From NCBI GenBank assembly GCA_037954325.1, contig JBBMNZ010000019.1, forward strand, positions 12,035,501 to 12,099,500: a stretch of DNA of 64,000 bases, in the 5' to 3' direction. Source of the stretch: Fistularia commersonii (lineage: Eukaryota; Chordata; Actinopteri; Syngnathiformes; Fistulariidae). Both the position numbers and the translations under genes were made by a program. This document shows, in pieces, positions 33,884 through 46,930 of this stretch (the first letter of the stretch is position 1; every line of letters starts with the position of its first letter). The notes under the pieces were generated by a model, which saw only the letters and a program-made list of their open reading frames with translations, was not told the DNA's origin and did not search any database.

Positions 33884-35424
33884 ACTTGTTCCTGTGCACT
33901 GCACCTGACTGCATGTATTCATGCCAGTCTACTTGTTTGCTCACCAAACACACACCAAATGTGCATGCGTCGCAGCCGTCACCCTCTGCCTGGCAAAACC
34001 TAACACACACACACACACACACACGTAAACACACTCTGGTTGGCATCTGGCATGGCATTTGCATTGGTGACAAGGCCTTCATGTCTGGTAACCGCACAAA
34101 GAGGCAGAAAGCTGTAATCCAGAACCGGCCCTTAGCGAGGTTGTGTTAGACTGTACGTGTGTGTGTTAGCACGTACGTGCGTGCAACACGCACCAGGAAT
34201 ACACGGTATGGACATTGTCCTCAGTGGGTTGCGTAACATCAAGCTTAAGCCTTGCTTTCTCTGGCACAACACACCACAGTGACAGCCAGACAACTCAGAC
34301 CCCCAGAGAAGTGTGTTTGGCCAGCACAGAGTGTGTGTCTGCATAGTTGTGGTATGTGCATATCCGAATATATGTATAATTCTTTTATTTTTTCAGTTGT
34401 GTGCAGTTGTGCTACACTATAGTATAACAACATGAGCCAGAAATTGTCCCAAGTGTGTATAATGCTTACCTTAGACTGTGTTATCGCACACAGATACACA
34501 CACAGCGTCTGTTGTTACACAGGTGTTGCTGCGCTGATATGCATTGTGCTCTTACACTAAGACAAATTTACACAAGTTACATATCTTACAACAGCGTCTA
34601 TATGATCTACGTGTGTGTTTGTGTGTACTTGTGTGTGTTTGTGGAGGACTCAGGTGTGGATTATCAGTCTGGGGCTCAGGGAGTGAGCTCAGCACACAGC
34701 CACTCCTGGGGAGCACCGGTCGGGGTGAATGGGGTTAATTAACAATGGATACACGCATACGAATCCGCGCACACCCACACACACCGCATTGTTTCACAGC
34801 GGGAGACCTGTGCATCGGTTCATTTCCCGGCGGTAAAAAAAAAAAAAAAAAGGTGTATGTTTAAGAAAGCCATGTGTGAATTCAAAGGTACGCGATTGGA
34901 CGGTGCAGATGGAGGGAGGAAATTGGAGTCAGACAGACAACGGGAGAGGCAAGGAGACAAAATTGGAGACAGACGAGCAGACAGACAGACGGGCAGGAAA
35001 GGTCAATAAACACAGAGAAAGAACGGCAGAATGCAAACAGATGGAGACAAACAGACAGAGGAGCAAATACGCCAAACTTGATTGAAACTAACGGGGAATA
35101 AAAAAAAAAACAACAAAGATTGAAACTGGGGGGTTGGAGATATCGGGAGATTCAGCCAGAGAAGCAGGTAAAGAACTGGTGAGGCTAATCAGCGAAAGGA
35201 ATAACAACTCGATTTTCTGAAATATCACACCTTCATGATGAATGAGAGGGCTATCTTTGTCATGAGCCTCTGCTTGCAAACTGATTGATCAAGTGTTTGA
35301 ATAATTGATCGCATCTTAGTATTGATCGGTGCAAGCCAGATTTATGAAAGGGCTGGAGAGACTTATCAGTTCCCCTTCCGGACCGTCAATCATACAGCAG
35401 AGATGTAAGTGAAGTCAATCAAAT
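33884..35424. other. Unique DNA; possible conserved element at 35270-35410
   Basis: (CA)n at 34002-34024, poly(A) at 34835-34851, and a degenerate GACA-rich tract 34930-35060. 35270-35410 is repeat-free and contains three TGATC/GATTGAT-type words in 60 bases, an enhancer-like texture. Confidence 0.25.
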
Positions 35425-35648
35425 GAATATATTCATTCATTTATTCTTTAATTCGTTATCTTTATCGCTCACCATGCACTCAGTTTGTGGGGAAATGCAA
35501 GCTGTCATTGGGCGAGAGGCGATTGTTCAACCTGGACTAGTCGCCAGTATATCCCAGAGGACATAGAGACATAATATCATTCACCGTCTCATTCGCATGT
35601 CAAACAGAGATAAACAATCATTGACCCTCTCATTCAAACTTCATCTAG
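35425..35648 (-). mobile_element. HE1/Mermaid-like SINE, antisense 3' part
   Basis: 'attcattcatttattcttta', 'gctgtcattgggcgagaggc', 'tgttcaacctggactagtcg' and two internal-repeat units ('catagagacataatatcatt', then 'gaccctctcattcaaac'). The head half is missing. It abuts a palindromic-element copy. Confidence 0.65.
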
Positions 35649-35654
35649 AAACAT

Positions 35655-35780
35655 GTTAGTGGAGGTTCTCAGTCATCCAGGTCATGGTGAATTCTTGTAA
35701 AAATCTTCCGATTTTTTTTTTTTTCCCTTGTAGATGTTTCACTTGTCTCCCAGAATGTAATAATGATGCCGCCCACATAA
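35655..35780 (-). mobile_element. Palindromic dispersed element, partial copy 3
   Basis: Begins 'gtggaggttctcagtcatcc' and 'aggtcatggtgaattcttgt', the reverse of the right arm at 15985-16040, then a T run and 'gtagatgtttcacttgtctc'. The remaining arm is lost. Confidence 0.55.
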
Positions 35781-35994
35781 AGGATTTTTGAGAAAAAAAA
35801 AAAAAACAATGAATAAAACAGAGGTTGTTTCCAAATCCAGTGTTGGGAGTTTGACGTCAGATCAATGCTGAATATTGACTGGTTTTTAATTTTTAACAAT
35901 ACCCAATGTAACCTTGATGTGAGCCAGTATGTGCTGCAGTTTTTTTTTAATTTGCTTTTTTTTTTTTGTAGTTTGTTTGTGGTTTTGACAGAAC
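35781..35994. other. Unique DNA with A and T runs
   Basis: A run at 35795-35808 and T runs near 35940-35967. No recognised gene. Confidence 0.4.
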
Positions 35995-36385
35995 AAGTTA
36001 TACAAATTTAGCCGGCATGGATGCGCAGTGGTTTGCGCTCCGGCCTTACAGCGAGAAGGACCCTGGCTCGTTTGCGACAACGGGACTTTTCTGTGTGGAG
36101 TTTGCATGTTTTCCACGTGTCCGGCTGGGTTTCCTCCGGGTTCTCTGGTTTTTCTTCCCACAGTCCACAAACATGCAGCAGGTTAAATAGAAAAAATTGG
36201 CAAAATTGCCCCGAAAGAGTGAGTGAGCGAATGATTGTCTGTCTTTGTATGTTGCCCTGCGATTGACTGGTGGATTGTACCCCGCCTCTGGCCCGCTGAT
36301 AGCTGGGATAGGCTCCAGCATCCCCCCTGACCTTGAATGCAGGATAAGGAGCAGAAGATGGATGGATGGAAGTTATACAAATTTA
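35995..36385 (+). mobile_element. Intact HE1/Mermaid-like SINE with 16-bp target-site duplication
   Basis: AAGTTATACAAATTTA occurs at 35995-36010 and again at 36370-36385, immediately outside the element. Between them lies a full-length fish SINE: tRNA-like head ('atgcgcagtggtttgcgc'), body ('gtgtggagtttgcatgtttt', 'ggtttcctccgggttctctg'), 'gattgtaccccgcctctggc', 'gctgggataggctccagc' and a GATGGATGGATGGA tail. Perfect duplications indicate a fairly recent LINE-driven insertion. The B box is degenerate. Confidence 0.9.
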
Positions 36386-38588
36386 TTCCCGATATTTCTC
36401 AGTTGAACTTGTACATTTTACATCCTTTGAAAGTGTTGCATCATCACTGCATGCCATTGGAACATCTACTTACATCATTGTGGTTTCGTAAACATCACCT
36501 ATTTTTAATTAATTTTCTAAGAAGCTTTTGTAAACCATCCAGTTTCATGAATACGTGATGACAGATTATATTAAAGGAACAGGCCAGGTATTGAGGACGT
36601 GCCTGCGTTTGCCATGATTCCTAATGTTAAGACAAGAAGACACTTCTGCGCTTTTCTGTGCAGCAGGAATAAACAAGAAATCTGACTCACGCTTGTTAGC
36701 TTAGCACAATAAGTACAGTATTAGCCTTTGGGATTTACAGAAATTCCCGCCAATGCTGTTTGGTCATCATGTAAACAAGATCTCAATTACACACCCTTTA
36801 AAAAGGCCTGTGTTGCGGTTAAATATGCCGATTTCCTTGAGTGTTAGCATGTCAAACAGCATAATGAACATTATGAACATCATCCAATGGCAGGTTATTT
36901 CCATCCCCCAGCTGGACGGAGAATCGTGTACGACTAAAGCGAGTCGAGGCCTCCCCCTGCAGCCATTCCGGCTCCTGTAGATCCCCAGCCTTTCGCTCGC
37001 CTGGCTCACCTACTTTCCTTGGATGATCCGACACTAAAAAAAATACATACTCTCTCAACAGGGGACTGGATTTGTGGCATCAAAAGCATCCTGGCTTCCG
37101 TTTTTAATTTGTTTGTATTCTGAGCTGCATTTTATAATCATGTTTTAGCACTACTCTGCAGATTCAATGGTTATACAGTCTGATTGCAGGCAGGTAAACG
37201 GGCCGTGTGTGTGCGGAAGGGGGGGATGATGGCATAAAATACGTGTGCACTGGAATAACTTCAAAAAAAGCATAGATGTTTGTGGTTAGACATGTTTGCG
37301 GCGACTTGTCATGTCAAATTAGACAAATTGCCCTCAAAGTTGGTGGAAGCGTTATCACTTCTCAGTTTCGACACCGTTCCCGCGAATCAAGATGTCAGTA
37401 AACAAGGAGCGGGCCACGGAAGAGAACGCTTTTACTCGGATATGTAGAGATTTGGAGTCGGAGAACTGTTACGCCGTAGAATTAAGGACTTACGATGCCC
37501 ACAGAAGCCGCCGGGCTCAGAGTTGGCAGGAAAATGAGATTGAAAACTGTGGAAAGTGTCTCCCATCGGTTGGGTGGGCGGGTGGGCAGTGGGACGGGGG
37601 GTGGGGGCCAGTGGAAATGAAGAACCACTGACTCTGCTGCCGTTCAAACATACAAAACGAGATGATGGAAAACAACGGGGCCAGACTGCGCACCACTCTT
37701 TCTTCACTTTGACTCTGAACTGCAATGACATTTTAAGCTCTGTTTATTTAATTATTGTGTTTGAAAGGGGAAATCTCTCCGTACGTATATTGTTCCAAAC
37801 AAAGCCTGAAGCAAATTATATCTCAGGTTCCCCAGGCGGAAAGGTAACATTAAAGACTGCGACCACCGGTTGTACACCCGTCATAATTAAAGAATAATCA
37901 ATTCAATTGCAATCTACATTGTAAACATTACAAATGAGGAAAGAAGTTAAATGTCACTATTATCATTGCCAAAGTGAAGTTAGCATTAGCATCCGGACTC
38001 TATTGACACAGGCTGCAGATATTTTTTTTTTCTTAATTGCCAGAACTGATAAAGCTTGTACTCTGTAATGCTGAAAACCCAAATCGACCCTAATCGAATT
38101 GATTCCAATAAACCGACGCCAGACTAACAGTCTGTGGATATAAAGGTCAACAAAAGTAATATATTGATCGGGACTCAGACACAGTGGCACGGAGATGGAC
38201 TCGCTGTGTGAACATATAGGCGGCCGGGATACGAGCGGTGGACAAACTATATTGAGGTCATCGTGACAAAATGGAGGTGATTCAAACATCCCATCTCATA
38301 TAGGAGAACAGAGATTGAGGGATAGAGTGGAGGACAGTACAGACAGGCAGATAGCAGTCAGTGGGGAAATTACCGAGGGGTGTGGAACCAAAGATGCCGG
38401 CCGGCATTGAGAGAATGGTAAAATGTCAACTGAACACACACATTATGAAACACAAACAGTGGAAGGATGACGTGTGCGGGAATGGGGTGCATAGCGGGGG
38501 CGGTTGGACACAGAAAGTAGCGACATATGCGACGGATTTTGATGTTCAGGTGAGATGCTGAGGCGGCAGAACAGTCACGGAGCATAAA
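36386..38588. other. Unique DNA; possible conserved element at 36740-37010
   Basis: No recognised repeat. 36740-37010 is enhancer-like in texture (TAAACAAGATCTCAATTACA and a CATCATCCAATGGCAGG segment). A codon-like plus-strand ORF at 37392-37631 has no recognised domain. No supported gene. Confidence 0.2.
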
Positions 38589-38835
38589 AAACGGCAAAGG
38601 AGGAGATCTGGCTAATGAGAATTAACTCCGGCATTAAACCCCTGATATGATTCTAATGAAAGTGAGCTCATTTGGCTAAAAAGCAAACGATAGCAAAGTC
38701 AAACGAGAGACGAGGAAGCCCGGCCTCTTTAAACGCACCCGATTCATGCTATTTTTGTAATTAAACCTGAGCGCGTACTGTACTTCTGCCGCTCACTTGT
38801 TATGTTGATAAAAATGTAAACAGGGGCATCGGGTT
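38589..38835. promoter_or_regulatory. Candidate conserved regulatory element
   Basis: Repeat-free sequence with AATGAGAATTAACTC and TTTTGTAATTAAACC, two homeodomain-type TAATT cores, set in a mixed-composition background. No ORF. Inference from texture only. Confidence 0.25.
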
Positions 38836-41489
38836 TCATTCAGACTGCATGCACTCATGCAAATTAGTTGCAGATGAATGGTTATTTTTAGGAGTCACAC
38901 AAACACACACATAGGCTAAACTGCAATCGTGCATCAAACAAGCAAAGTAGGGAACATTATATGTGTTCTTCATGTTTTGAAGAAGCGTGCTGTATGTGCA
39001 ACTGCGTGCACATACACATGCACATTTGTGTAGTGACTCCATATGGGACCTGTCATCATTAAATATTCATGCATTGGATTTGTCTTGTTAACAACTGCAC
39101 AGATCAAAATCAGCGTTTGCATGGGTGTGTGCACGCACATGCACACTTACACAGACACACACTAACACGCGCATACACAATTTTGTGCATCAATATCACT
39201 TTGTGACAGAGGCCACATTTATGATGCATGTGCCTTATATGATGCGTCAGTTGACACATAACACACGAACAAACAGCGTACGTATGGACACACGCGTGTC
39301 ATAATGGCGGCTCTAGGGGCCCGCCATTGACAACATCAAGATCCCCCAATTACCACGGCGGCTGATCTGTGTGGCAATTTCGCCTCTGTCAAATGTGCGC
39401 TGTCACTGAGCCGCCTCCCCTCATCTACGATCACGCGAGGAGACACACACTCACATTTGGGGATGAGGAAGGCATTATGGCAAAGACATGCAAAGATGCG
39501 CTAATATGCAGCTTGGTATGTCTTTTCTGTCATCCTGATAAACACACACACACAAACATACACACCTACGTGCACACAGAGGAAAGCCTTTTTTCCCTCT
39601 TTCCGCCCACCGCAGCAGCCTTGGCATGCCGTAGAGAGAGGCAAGAGGCCACATTTAGAAAACAGAAGGGGGCTGTTGCTCTGCTTGGATCGAGAGCTTG
39701 CACCAGGAGACGCCTGCAGCTCCTGTGAAAAAGCCAGGATGAAAGAGGAGCAGAAACTCTCCCACACTCTTCAGTATACATTAGGCTAAATCTCGCCGTC
39801 TCTTTCCTGTATCAACGGGCGCCGCGGAGGGGGCAGGGTAGGGGGTTTCTGTCGTAAACCGAGCCGGGGAGTACCACGTTACACGGGGAGGCATAACATT
39901 TTGGCTAGCAGCTCCTTTCCTGATTAGATGGGAATAAGTGATATCTTTGTTATGTTTTTCTTGCATTTTCTCCATCTTGAGCACTCAAATAAATAACGGC
40001 AGGTTTGTTTCAACATTACGTTTCCCACTTGTCAGTCAAAAAGTGCGGGCAGTGGCCTACCACCAGCTTTTTTTTTCTTTTTCTTCTCCATAAAATGGAT
40101 TCCTTCCTTGTTTGCTCCTCAACCATGTACCATATATCACCATTCCAAAATTACATTCCATCATTTTTTGTTTATCCTAAACGGAGTGCTGCTATTTCCA
40201 TCATGCTTGAAACGCAATCAAATATAATATATGACACTTCTGTGTGTGTGTGTTTGTGGGTGTGTGTGTCTGAGTGTGAGTCCCAACTCACTGGGATTTT
40301 TGAGACTATGTATATAACAACTTTCACTAAGGCCTTGTGAAATTGAGCTTTTATTATCTTATTTATATGACCATTGTTGTAAAATTCAACCTTATAAAAA
40401 TAATTATTTATACAGAATGTGAGGATATTAACACAGAGTTGGGTCTAGACAAGATAAAGTGGAACCAAATTACCTTTTTGTGCTTGATGCCAGTGTTTTC
40501 GAGCCCTAAACAGACTAACATCATGAAGTAACCTTGGTAAACGAATCACCAGTGTGAACGGATTTTGTTCAGTCATAAAACATGCAACTATGTCTGCGTG
40601 TCATCTGGGCAGCTTTACTAAAGTTAAGGACCAGCTGGTTTGAGCGGTTAAATATGATCGCATCCAGTCCTACCACATCACATCACCAAGATATCCACCA
40701 TAATCATTCCAAGACCAAGAAATACACTAGCTTGAACGGTGGTGCAGGCAGGTGATACACTATTACTTATGTAATATAATGTGGCTAACTGTAGGCTACT
40801 GGAAATTTGGAAATAGTGTATCAGTTATTTGAACTGTAAATGGATTTTCGAGGTTTAGTCCCTCCAAATAAGTGTTTCTGGGTTTATCACAAAGGTATAG
40901 AACTGTCAACTACTGCTTTGCGTTGTCCCTCTCAAAATGTAAATTGCCATTTAATGCTCTCCAAATCTAATATTTACTCAGGTCGGCCAGACAAAGTTTA
41001 ATTTAAAAATTATATTGTTAGTTCTCCAGCTGTGTTTCCGTGCAAATGTAATGACTGTCCATAAAGGTGTCGCAGTGGCTGTGGCTTATTCATCCCATAA
41101 TACACCTGTTGCGGTTGCTAAAGTTGTAGGATGTGTTCAAAGTGTCAGCTATGTGAAAATTTAACATTTAAAATGAAGACTCAAGCATTATTAAAGCAGT
41201 TTACGTACCTGTGTTCTTTGGCTTCCATGCAAAATAATCCAGGTTTCAAACCATACTCGAAGATGTTTTTAGGGAGATTTAATTTTCTTCAGTTGCAAAC
41301 TCTCATATTAATAACGGTGCATCTGAAAATCCCCGGCGGCCTTGTTATGGGATGGAAGGCAGGAGGAAAGTGTGAACATATGGGCGCTGGAAAAATATGC
41401 CAGGGATTGGAGAGTAAAATGGTCTTAATAATGGCTGGGGATGTCATTTGAGATGCTCACAACAACTGCCCAATCAAACCTCTGCACTT

Positions 41490-41490
<1 letters not shown>
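38836..41490. other. Unique DNA with small CA/GT patches
   Basis: CA-rich patches near 38897-38910, 39125-39180 and 39540-39570. A GT patch at 40240-40270. No recognised gene or dispersed repeat. Confidence 0.4.
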
Positions 41491-41491
<1 letters not shown>

Positions 41492-41530
<39 letters not shown>

Positions 41531-41720
41531 ACACACGCACACAAACATGAAAACACTGTCACACGCAAACGTTCAGAGTGGCCTCATTTCATTTGCTCGT
41601 CCCTTCCTCTTTTCCTTTTGTTTCTCACTCTTTGTTTCTCACTCTCTCTCACACGCACACACACATACACACACACACGCAAACACACATACACACACAC
41701 ACACACAAACACACACACAG
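41492..41720. repeat. Two interrupted (CA)n microsatellites
   Basis: (CA)n at 41492-41540 and 41650-41720 separated by about 110 bp of C/T-rich sequence. Confidence 0.9.
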
Positions 41721-44480
41721 CACACATCTCTCCTCTCTGGCCAGGCAGTCGAGCCGGGGTCAGAGTTCAACTCAGTAATGGAGTCTCTCCCACCTGGCGG
41801 TGTCAGGTAATACATGGAGGTGGGGTGTGTGATTGCATGTGTGTGTGAGTGTGTGCCCGTGTGGGGAGGCTGAAATGGGGCCGAGCTGAATGACCCAAAT
41901 TGTGGCGGCAACCTTGAAGCTCTCAGGTGGTGCACACTGCAGAAAAAAAAGAAAAGCTAAAGTTAAAAAGGGGGAGAGAGAGAGCGAAAGAAAGAGAGAG
42001 AGAGAGAGAGAGGAAGGAAGGGGGAGGCTCAGAGGAAGTACTGTAGTAATAAATGTCCTTAAACTGGTTTCAGTTGTTTTCAGAACAAGGTGTGGTCCTC
42101 TCATCTCTGTGTGGCATTGCTGCTGATTGCAAACTGTGAGAGGTCTGCATGAGTGTGAGTATGTGTGTGTGTGTGTGTGTGTATGGGCACGTGTGTGTGT
42201 GCTTGCAAGATACACAATGAGTCAAAGTACAAAAAAATGCCTTTTTTTTGTTGTTTTTTTGCAGTGAATACATCATCACATTCACTTTCTTACTGAGGTA
42301 CAATCACGATTTTTTTTTTTTGTATTCTTTTGTGCTCTCATATGTGTGTGTGTGGGTTTCCATGTGTGTGTGGGTGTGTGTGAGTGCTTCTAGGCTGAGC
42401 AGCTGGCTGTTTCTCAGCATCTTCTGATTAGTAATCAGGCAGCATTGTGTCTGAATGCAGATTGTTAGCAGGGTTGGATGGAGACGTGGTCTTAACACTA
42501 TGGACCTCATCAGAACTGCAATCTAGCTTTTATTTAGTCTTATAAATTTGCGCTTGACTACATTCAAATATATTCTAATAGGGGCAGTCACACTGCCAAG
42601 AAACTGAGATCATCTGTAATGCACATCGTATCATCCACTTTAACATCCACTGTGATGAGAAAGCGCTTTACAGCGGGGCATAAAAAAAACAGATGAGGTC
42701 ATCATGTCATGTGACATATGTTAAAGCGAATAAATGTTAATGACATCAAGTGATAAAACGTGGAAATAAGAATCTTTGTTTTTGTATCTGAATGTTCTAT
42801 TTGAAATTATCATTAAATTATCATGTTTGATATTCACAAGTTGTTAGCAATGTTTCCTTTTAGTTTGATTCTAGTTTGCTGACAAACAGGAAGTGTTTTT
42901 TTGCTTTCTATGATACGCTAACCTGCTAGCATTTGGGACGAGGGAAATGAGTTGAGGGAAAATGTTTGCTTGTTGGCCTGTTTTGCCGATTGGGAATGGC
43001 GTGCTGGCTTGAGCTATAAACTATGACTCCAGCCACTTCCCAAATGCAGAAATGATAAAAAAAATGTGTTGAAGGCTGAACATACAATTAAATGTAATGT
43101 CTGAATAAATCAAGTCAAATGTGACTTGCAAGCGTGTCTCCCTTTCCGTGGAAGCGTTTTGATAACCATTCAAATGTCACCGGGGCAAATATTGTCATTG
43201 CATGTTGCATTCGGCGGTAAGTATCTATTATGTATGTCACGCTTATTTATTTACTGTATTGCTGACAGCACACATGAAGAAGACAGAAAAATAAATAATT
43301 AATTAACAGAGACCGTGAAAATAAAATAAAAACACACATGAATACATTTTGTGAACAATCTGCTCTGAATTAGGGGTAAGTGCGGTGCTAGCATCTATCT
43401 AGTATTTCTATGTATATGTATTTATCAGGGGAAGTTAAAATTCCTCGTGTGTTTTTACATAATAGTGTTGCAATACAACACAAGAGCATGTCCCTTTGTT
43501 TATATGGGAGTATTAAAATCAGTAGTGACTGACTCAACTGGGGCAAGGTAACAGAATCTGTAGGCTGCTATGCTTCGTGCTAAGCTAACTAGCTTTTGTT
43601 TTTTTTGCAGGTAAATTCCAAAGTTAAGTAACAAAAGCTACTTAAAAATACAAATGCATTGTGACACATTGAGCATCAGGCGACTGTCTGCGCTCATTCC
43701 CACCACATTTTCTGCAGAAGTGATTTTAAACATGATCAGAAGTCTCTATTCCCTGCATGGGTGCCACCGGTCGCCATATTTCTCACATTCAAGTGATGTC
43801 ACTACTTTCTCAGATCTCAGACGCTTCCTTTGTGGATATGTTTTTGGCGTTAGTGACAACAAAAATAACAGCAACAGCAAAAAAACAGTACAATAAACTA
43901 TTCGTAACAGAGTTTCCCCCAAAATATTTTATACTTTAGAAAAAGCACAGATTTAAATAATTCATGTTTTTTTTTTTCCAAGAGCAGAGACACAAAACAA
44001 AACTAAACAAAAAAAAAGAAAGAAAGAAAAAAGAATATTAGAATATTATTTTGAGTGTAAATAGCACAGAGCATAACTACATGAAATGCAAAGTTGATGG
44101 CTTTCCACCGCCAGAAATAGTCGACTTCAGTTTTGGCTGTGATGAAGTTTTTCAAACATTTGTCATGCATATTTGTTTTGAATAGGTTTTGGTTCATTAT
44201 TTTAGCATTTTTCACCGCTGAAAAACATATGGCCATATTGATGAATAGGAGCTATTGTTTGAGGTAATATTTGTCATTCTGTTGTGATGGATTCGTGCGT
44301 GCATGTGTACGTGCGAAGGTTTGATTTATTACATCAGAGGCAGCATATACTTGCGCGGGTAAGAAAGAAAAAGTCTATTAAAATGACCTTCAGAGGAACT
44401 CTTGGCGCCGCTCGCACATGGACTAACAAAGAAAACTGAAAGTGACGAGCTGACAGGGAGTCTTTCGTTCCTACGTGTCC
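41721..44480. other. Unique DNA with (GA)n and (GT)n
   Basis: (GA)n at 41974-42013; (GT)n at 42161-42182 and 42340-42384; T run 42310-42321. The rest is AT-rich unique sequence. No supported gene. Confidence 0.45.
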
Positions 44481-44482
44481 GC

Positions 44483-44504
44483 GTGTGTGTGTGTGTGTGT
44501 GTGT
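44483..44504. repeat. (GT)n microsatellite
   Basis: About 11 GT units. Confidence 0.9.
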
Positions 44505-44749
44505 GCATGCGTGGATGTGTGCCCGCCTGTGGGTCGGCGGCTGAAGTTTGACAAGTTGTAATCCAAGGTGATTTCGCATTTTGAGGTAAGAGTAAACCTC
44601 ATATTCTCGTGGTCAGAGGTGGCCCTTTCCCTCATTCTCACTTTTTCTTCTGGACTCCCTTATACTGATTACGCCTTCTGTGCAATTCCTTTTCCTTCCT
44701 CCCCCCCGTGCATATCTGTCTGTCCGTCCGAGCCAATGCCCTCCTCTTA

Positions 44750-45065
44750 AATTGCCCGGGAGTTTTGTCCCGTTCACCACCGATCACCGGGTAATAAACT
44801 CACTTCATTAAATCAGAGGCTCTCATTCATCAGCAGCCTGATCGCCTCCTCTATAGGAGCCACACTCAGACACACACCAATCATTAACCGCTGGATGTGT
44901 GTGGCCTCCTCCTGGTGGGATGTCCGCTCCTAACTGGATGATTTATTTACAATTCTGAGCGTGTGCTTCCCTGGTAAATGCTTGACTTTGAAGGGAAGGA
45001 TTACTTTCTGCGGCAAGGGCAATGGGCATCCAGCCTGGGTGTGACTTGGCAAATATTAGAAGTAA
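44750..45065. promoter_or_regulatory. Candidate conserved regulatory element
   Basis: About 300 bp without repeat or ORF, evenly mixed composition and words such as CCAATCATTAACCGCTGG and TGATTTATTTACAATTCTG. Resembles conserved non-coding sequence; alignment would decide. Confidence 0.25.
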
Positions 45066-46438
45066 ATGCGGGATGCATAGCAGGCGACCAATAAAGAAAT
45101 GTTGATTTGATGTTTTTTTTTTTTTTTTTTAGATATTACATTTGGTGGGCTACAGATCCAAAAGCACAAGTTATTAGGGAAATTATGTTGTTTTCAGATG
45201 CGGCGCACTTTACATGAGTACAATTTTGTACATGACAAACAAACAATGAAACATCACAAAACAATGTCTGTTCCCATGGAAATGGCTCTCTCTTAGGCGG
45301 CGGACGCAAAACCCATGCAGGAACTTTGCAATGAATGGGGAAAAAATAAATTAGCTTAAAAGAAAAAAGGGAAAGTTTTGCATGAATAATATAGAAGCCA
45401 TTCAGAGCACAGATGGATTATGGCTTTCAGATTGACAAGGAAGCTTCTCTGCGGGCTTATTATCTTAAAAGACCATACTAGCAGATTTGCACATTTTAGA
45501 CCATTAACTACAAATCACATACACTTCACATTGGCGTTGACCACTTTTCAATGCACGCTCTAAGTTTTTAGAGATTGATTTCCCCCTCGCTACTAATGCA
45601 GCCAAGATCATGCCTGCTATTGTAATTATTTTTTCCAGGTGCAATTAGGAAAATTTTCAAAATTTGAGCAGCAGCTGCCAAAAAGCAGAAAATGCCTCAA
45701 TTTAATTAATGGTGATACGTCATCTCTGGTTACCTCCTCCCATAGGACAGGATTCTCCGACGGCAAAGCTCAACATTTTCAGACAAATGATTTAATAAAA
45801 AGCCCAAATTGAGCGGGTAAAGCTTTTTGAGGCGTGCCTGCTCCAACTTTTAAGATGTTCTGTAGCGACGCATCGAAAGTAGAAGCATTAAATGCTGAAA
45901 TCTGGCATGAAATGCTGAAGTTGTTGCGTATCGTGATGTCCAGCTGTCAAATTTCCAGCAGTTTCTCTACAAATACAACGCCGTTCCAGTCGGCCGATTC
46001 AGACGCGGAATATTTGTTCGTTTGATTTATTTTTTGAATACTTTGTGCGTGGAGATCAGCATTTCCCTGCTGGATCCAAGGCGTGCTGTTGCTCTGCTGG
46101 ATGGATGAAAAGAAACTTGAAATCCCCTAGAAAGGGCTCTGCAAACATACCTGCCTCGATTCGTGGTGATTCAGTTTTGTTCTCTTGTTGTTTTTGTGCA
46201 TTGTCACAATACCAGCAGGAGCAGCGGGAGGGAAGGCTTGCCCTCACAGTTCACAGATGATGTTCTGCTCTAACGGTTAAAAAGTAAAAACAAAGTGCTA
46301 CAAATTAAAATGAGATGCCAAATATTGTTTGGCAGGCGTTAATCCCCCCATGGTGCCCCTCCCAGTTTACATGCCAAGAGAACACTGGAGATTCAGTCCC
46401 ACACAAGTAAGTATAAAAAAGTACTTTTTGTATTAACT
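45066..46438. other. Unique DNA; possible conserved element at 45640-45830
   Basis: T run 45112-45131. 45640-45830 contains TTTAATTAATGGTGATACG and is repeat-free. No supported gene. Confidence 0.2.
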
Positions 46439-46439
46439 A

Positions 46440-46930
46440 TTCATTCATTCATTTACTGTCTACAACATTTATCCTGCAGTCACCGGGGCCAGAGCCTATC
46501 CCAGCTGTCAGTGAGTGAGGGATCATCTTGCGTCAGGGTTCATCATGCGTAGATCGCTGCACCACTATAGAGACTTAAAATGGTTAACTCTTTTATTCAA
46601 AAGTCATATAGAGACAAATATTCACTCCCTCACTCTATTCCAGCTGTCATTGGGTAAAAGAGGAGGTTCACATTGAGTCAGTCACAGTCAATAACAGCAT
46701 AACTATGGACACTTAGAACCATTCACAAATCATATAGACATACATCCGTTCATCTTCTCATTCACACGTCTAAGCACTTAAGAGTCTCCAATAAATCTAC
46801 TGCATTTTTTGGACTGTGGGAGGAAACCAGAGAACTCAGAGGAAACCGACGCACACACGGTAAAGGCCCTCTGTCAGAATCAAACTGGGGACCTTCTTGC
46901 TGTGAGGCGTTAGCACTAACCATTGTAGCA
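46440..46930 (-). mobile_element. HE1/Mermaid-like SINE, antisense, internally duplicated
   Basis: The block 'cagctgtca.tg' appears twice (near 46501 and 46641), each followed by 'gttca' and then internal-repeat units ('gtcatatagagacaaatatt', 'atcatatagacatacatccg'). The head end is 'gaccttcttgctgtgaggcg' plus 'ttagcactaaccattg'. The arrangement indicates duplication of the 3' half or insertion of one copy into another. Confidence 0.7.

Noticed and set aside
37392..37631. 79-residue plus-strand ORF with codon-like start
   Set aside because: Reads plausibly for about 55 residues but decays into a G-rich run, has no known domain and no splice or polyadenylation signal.
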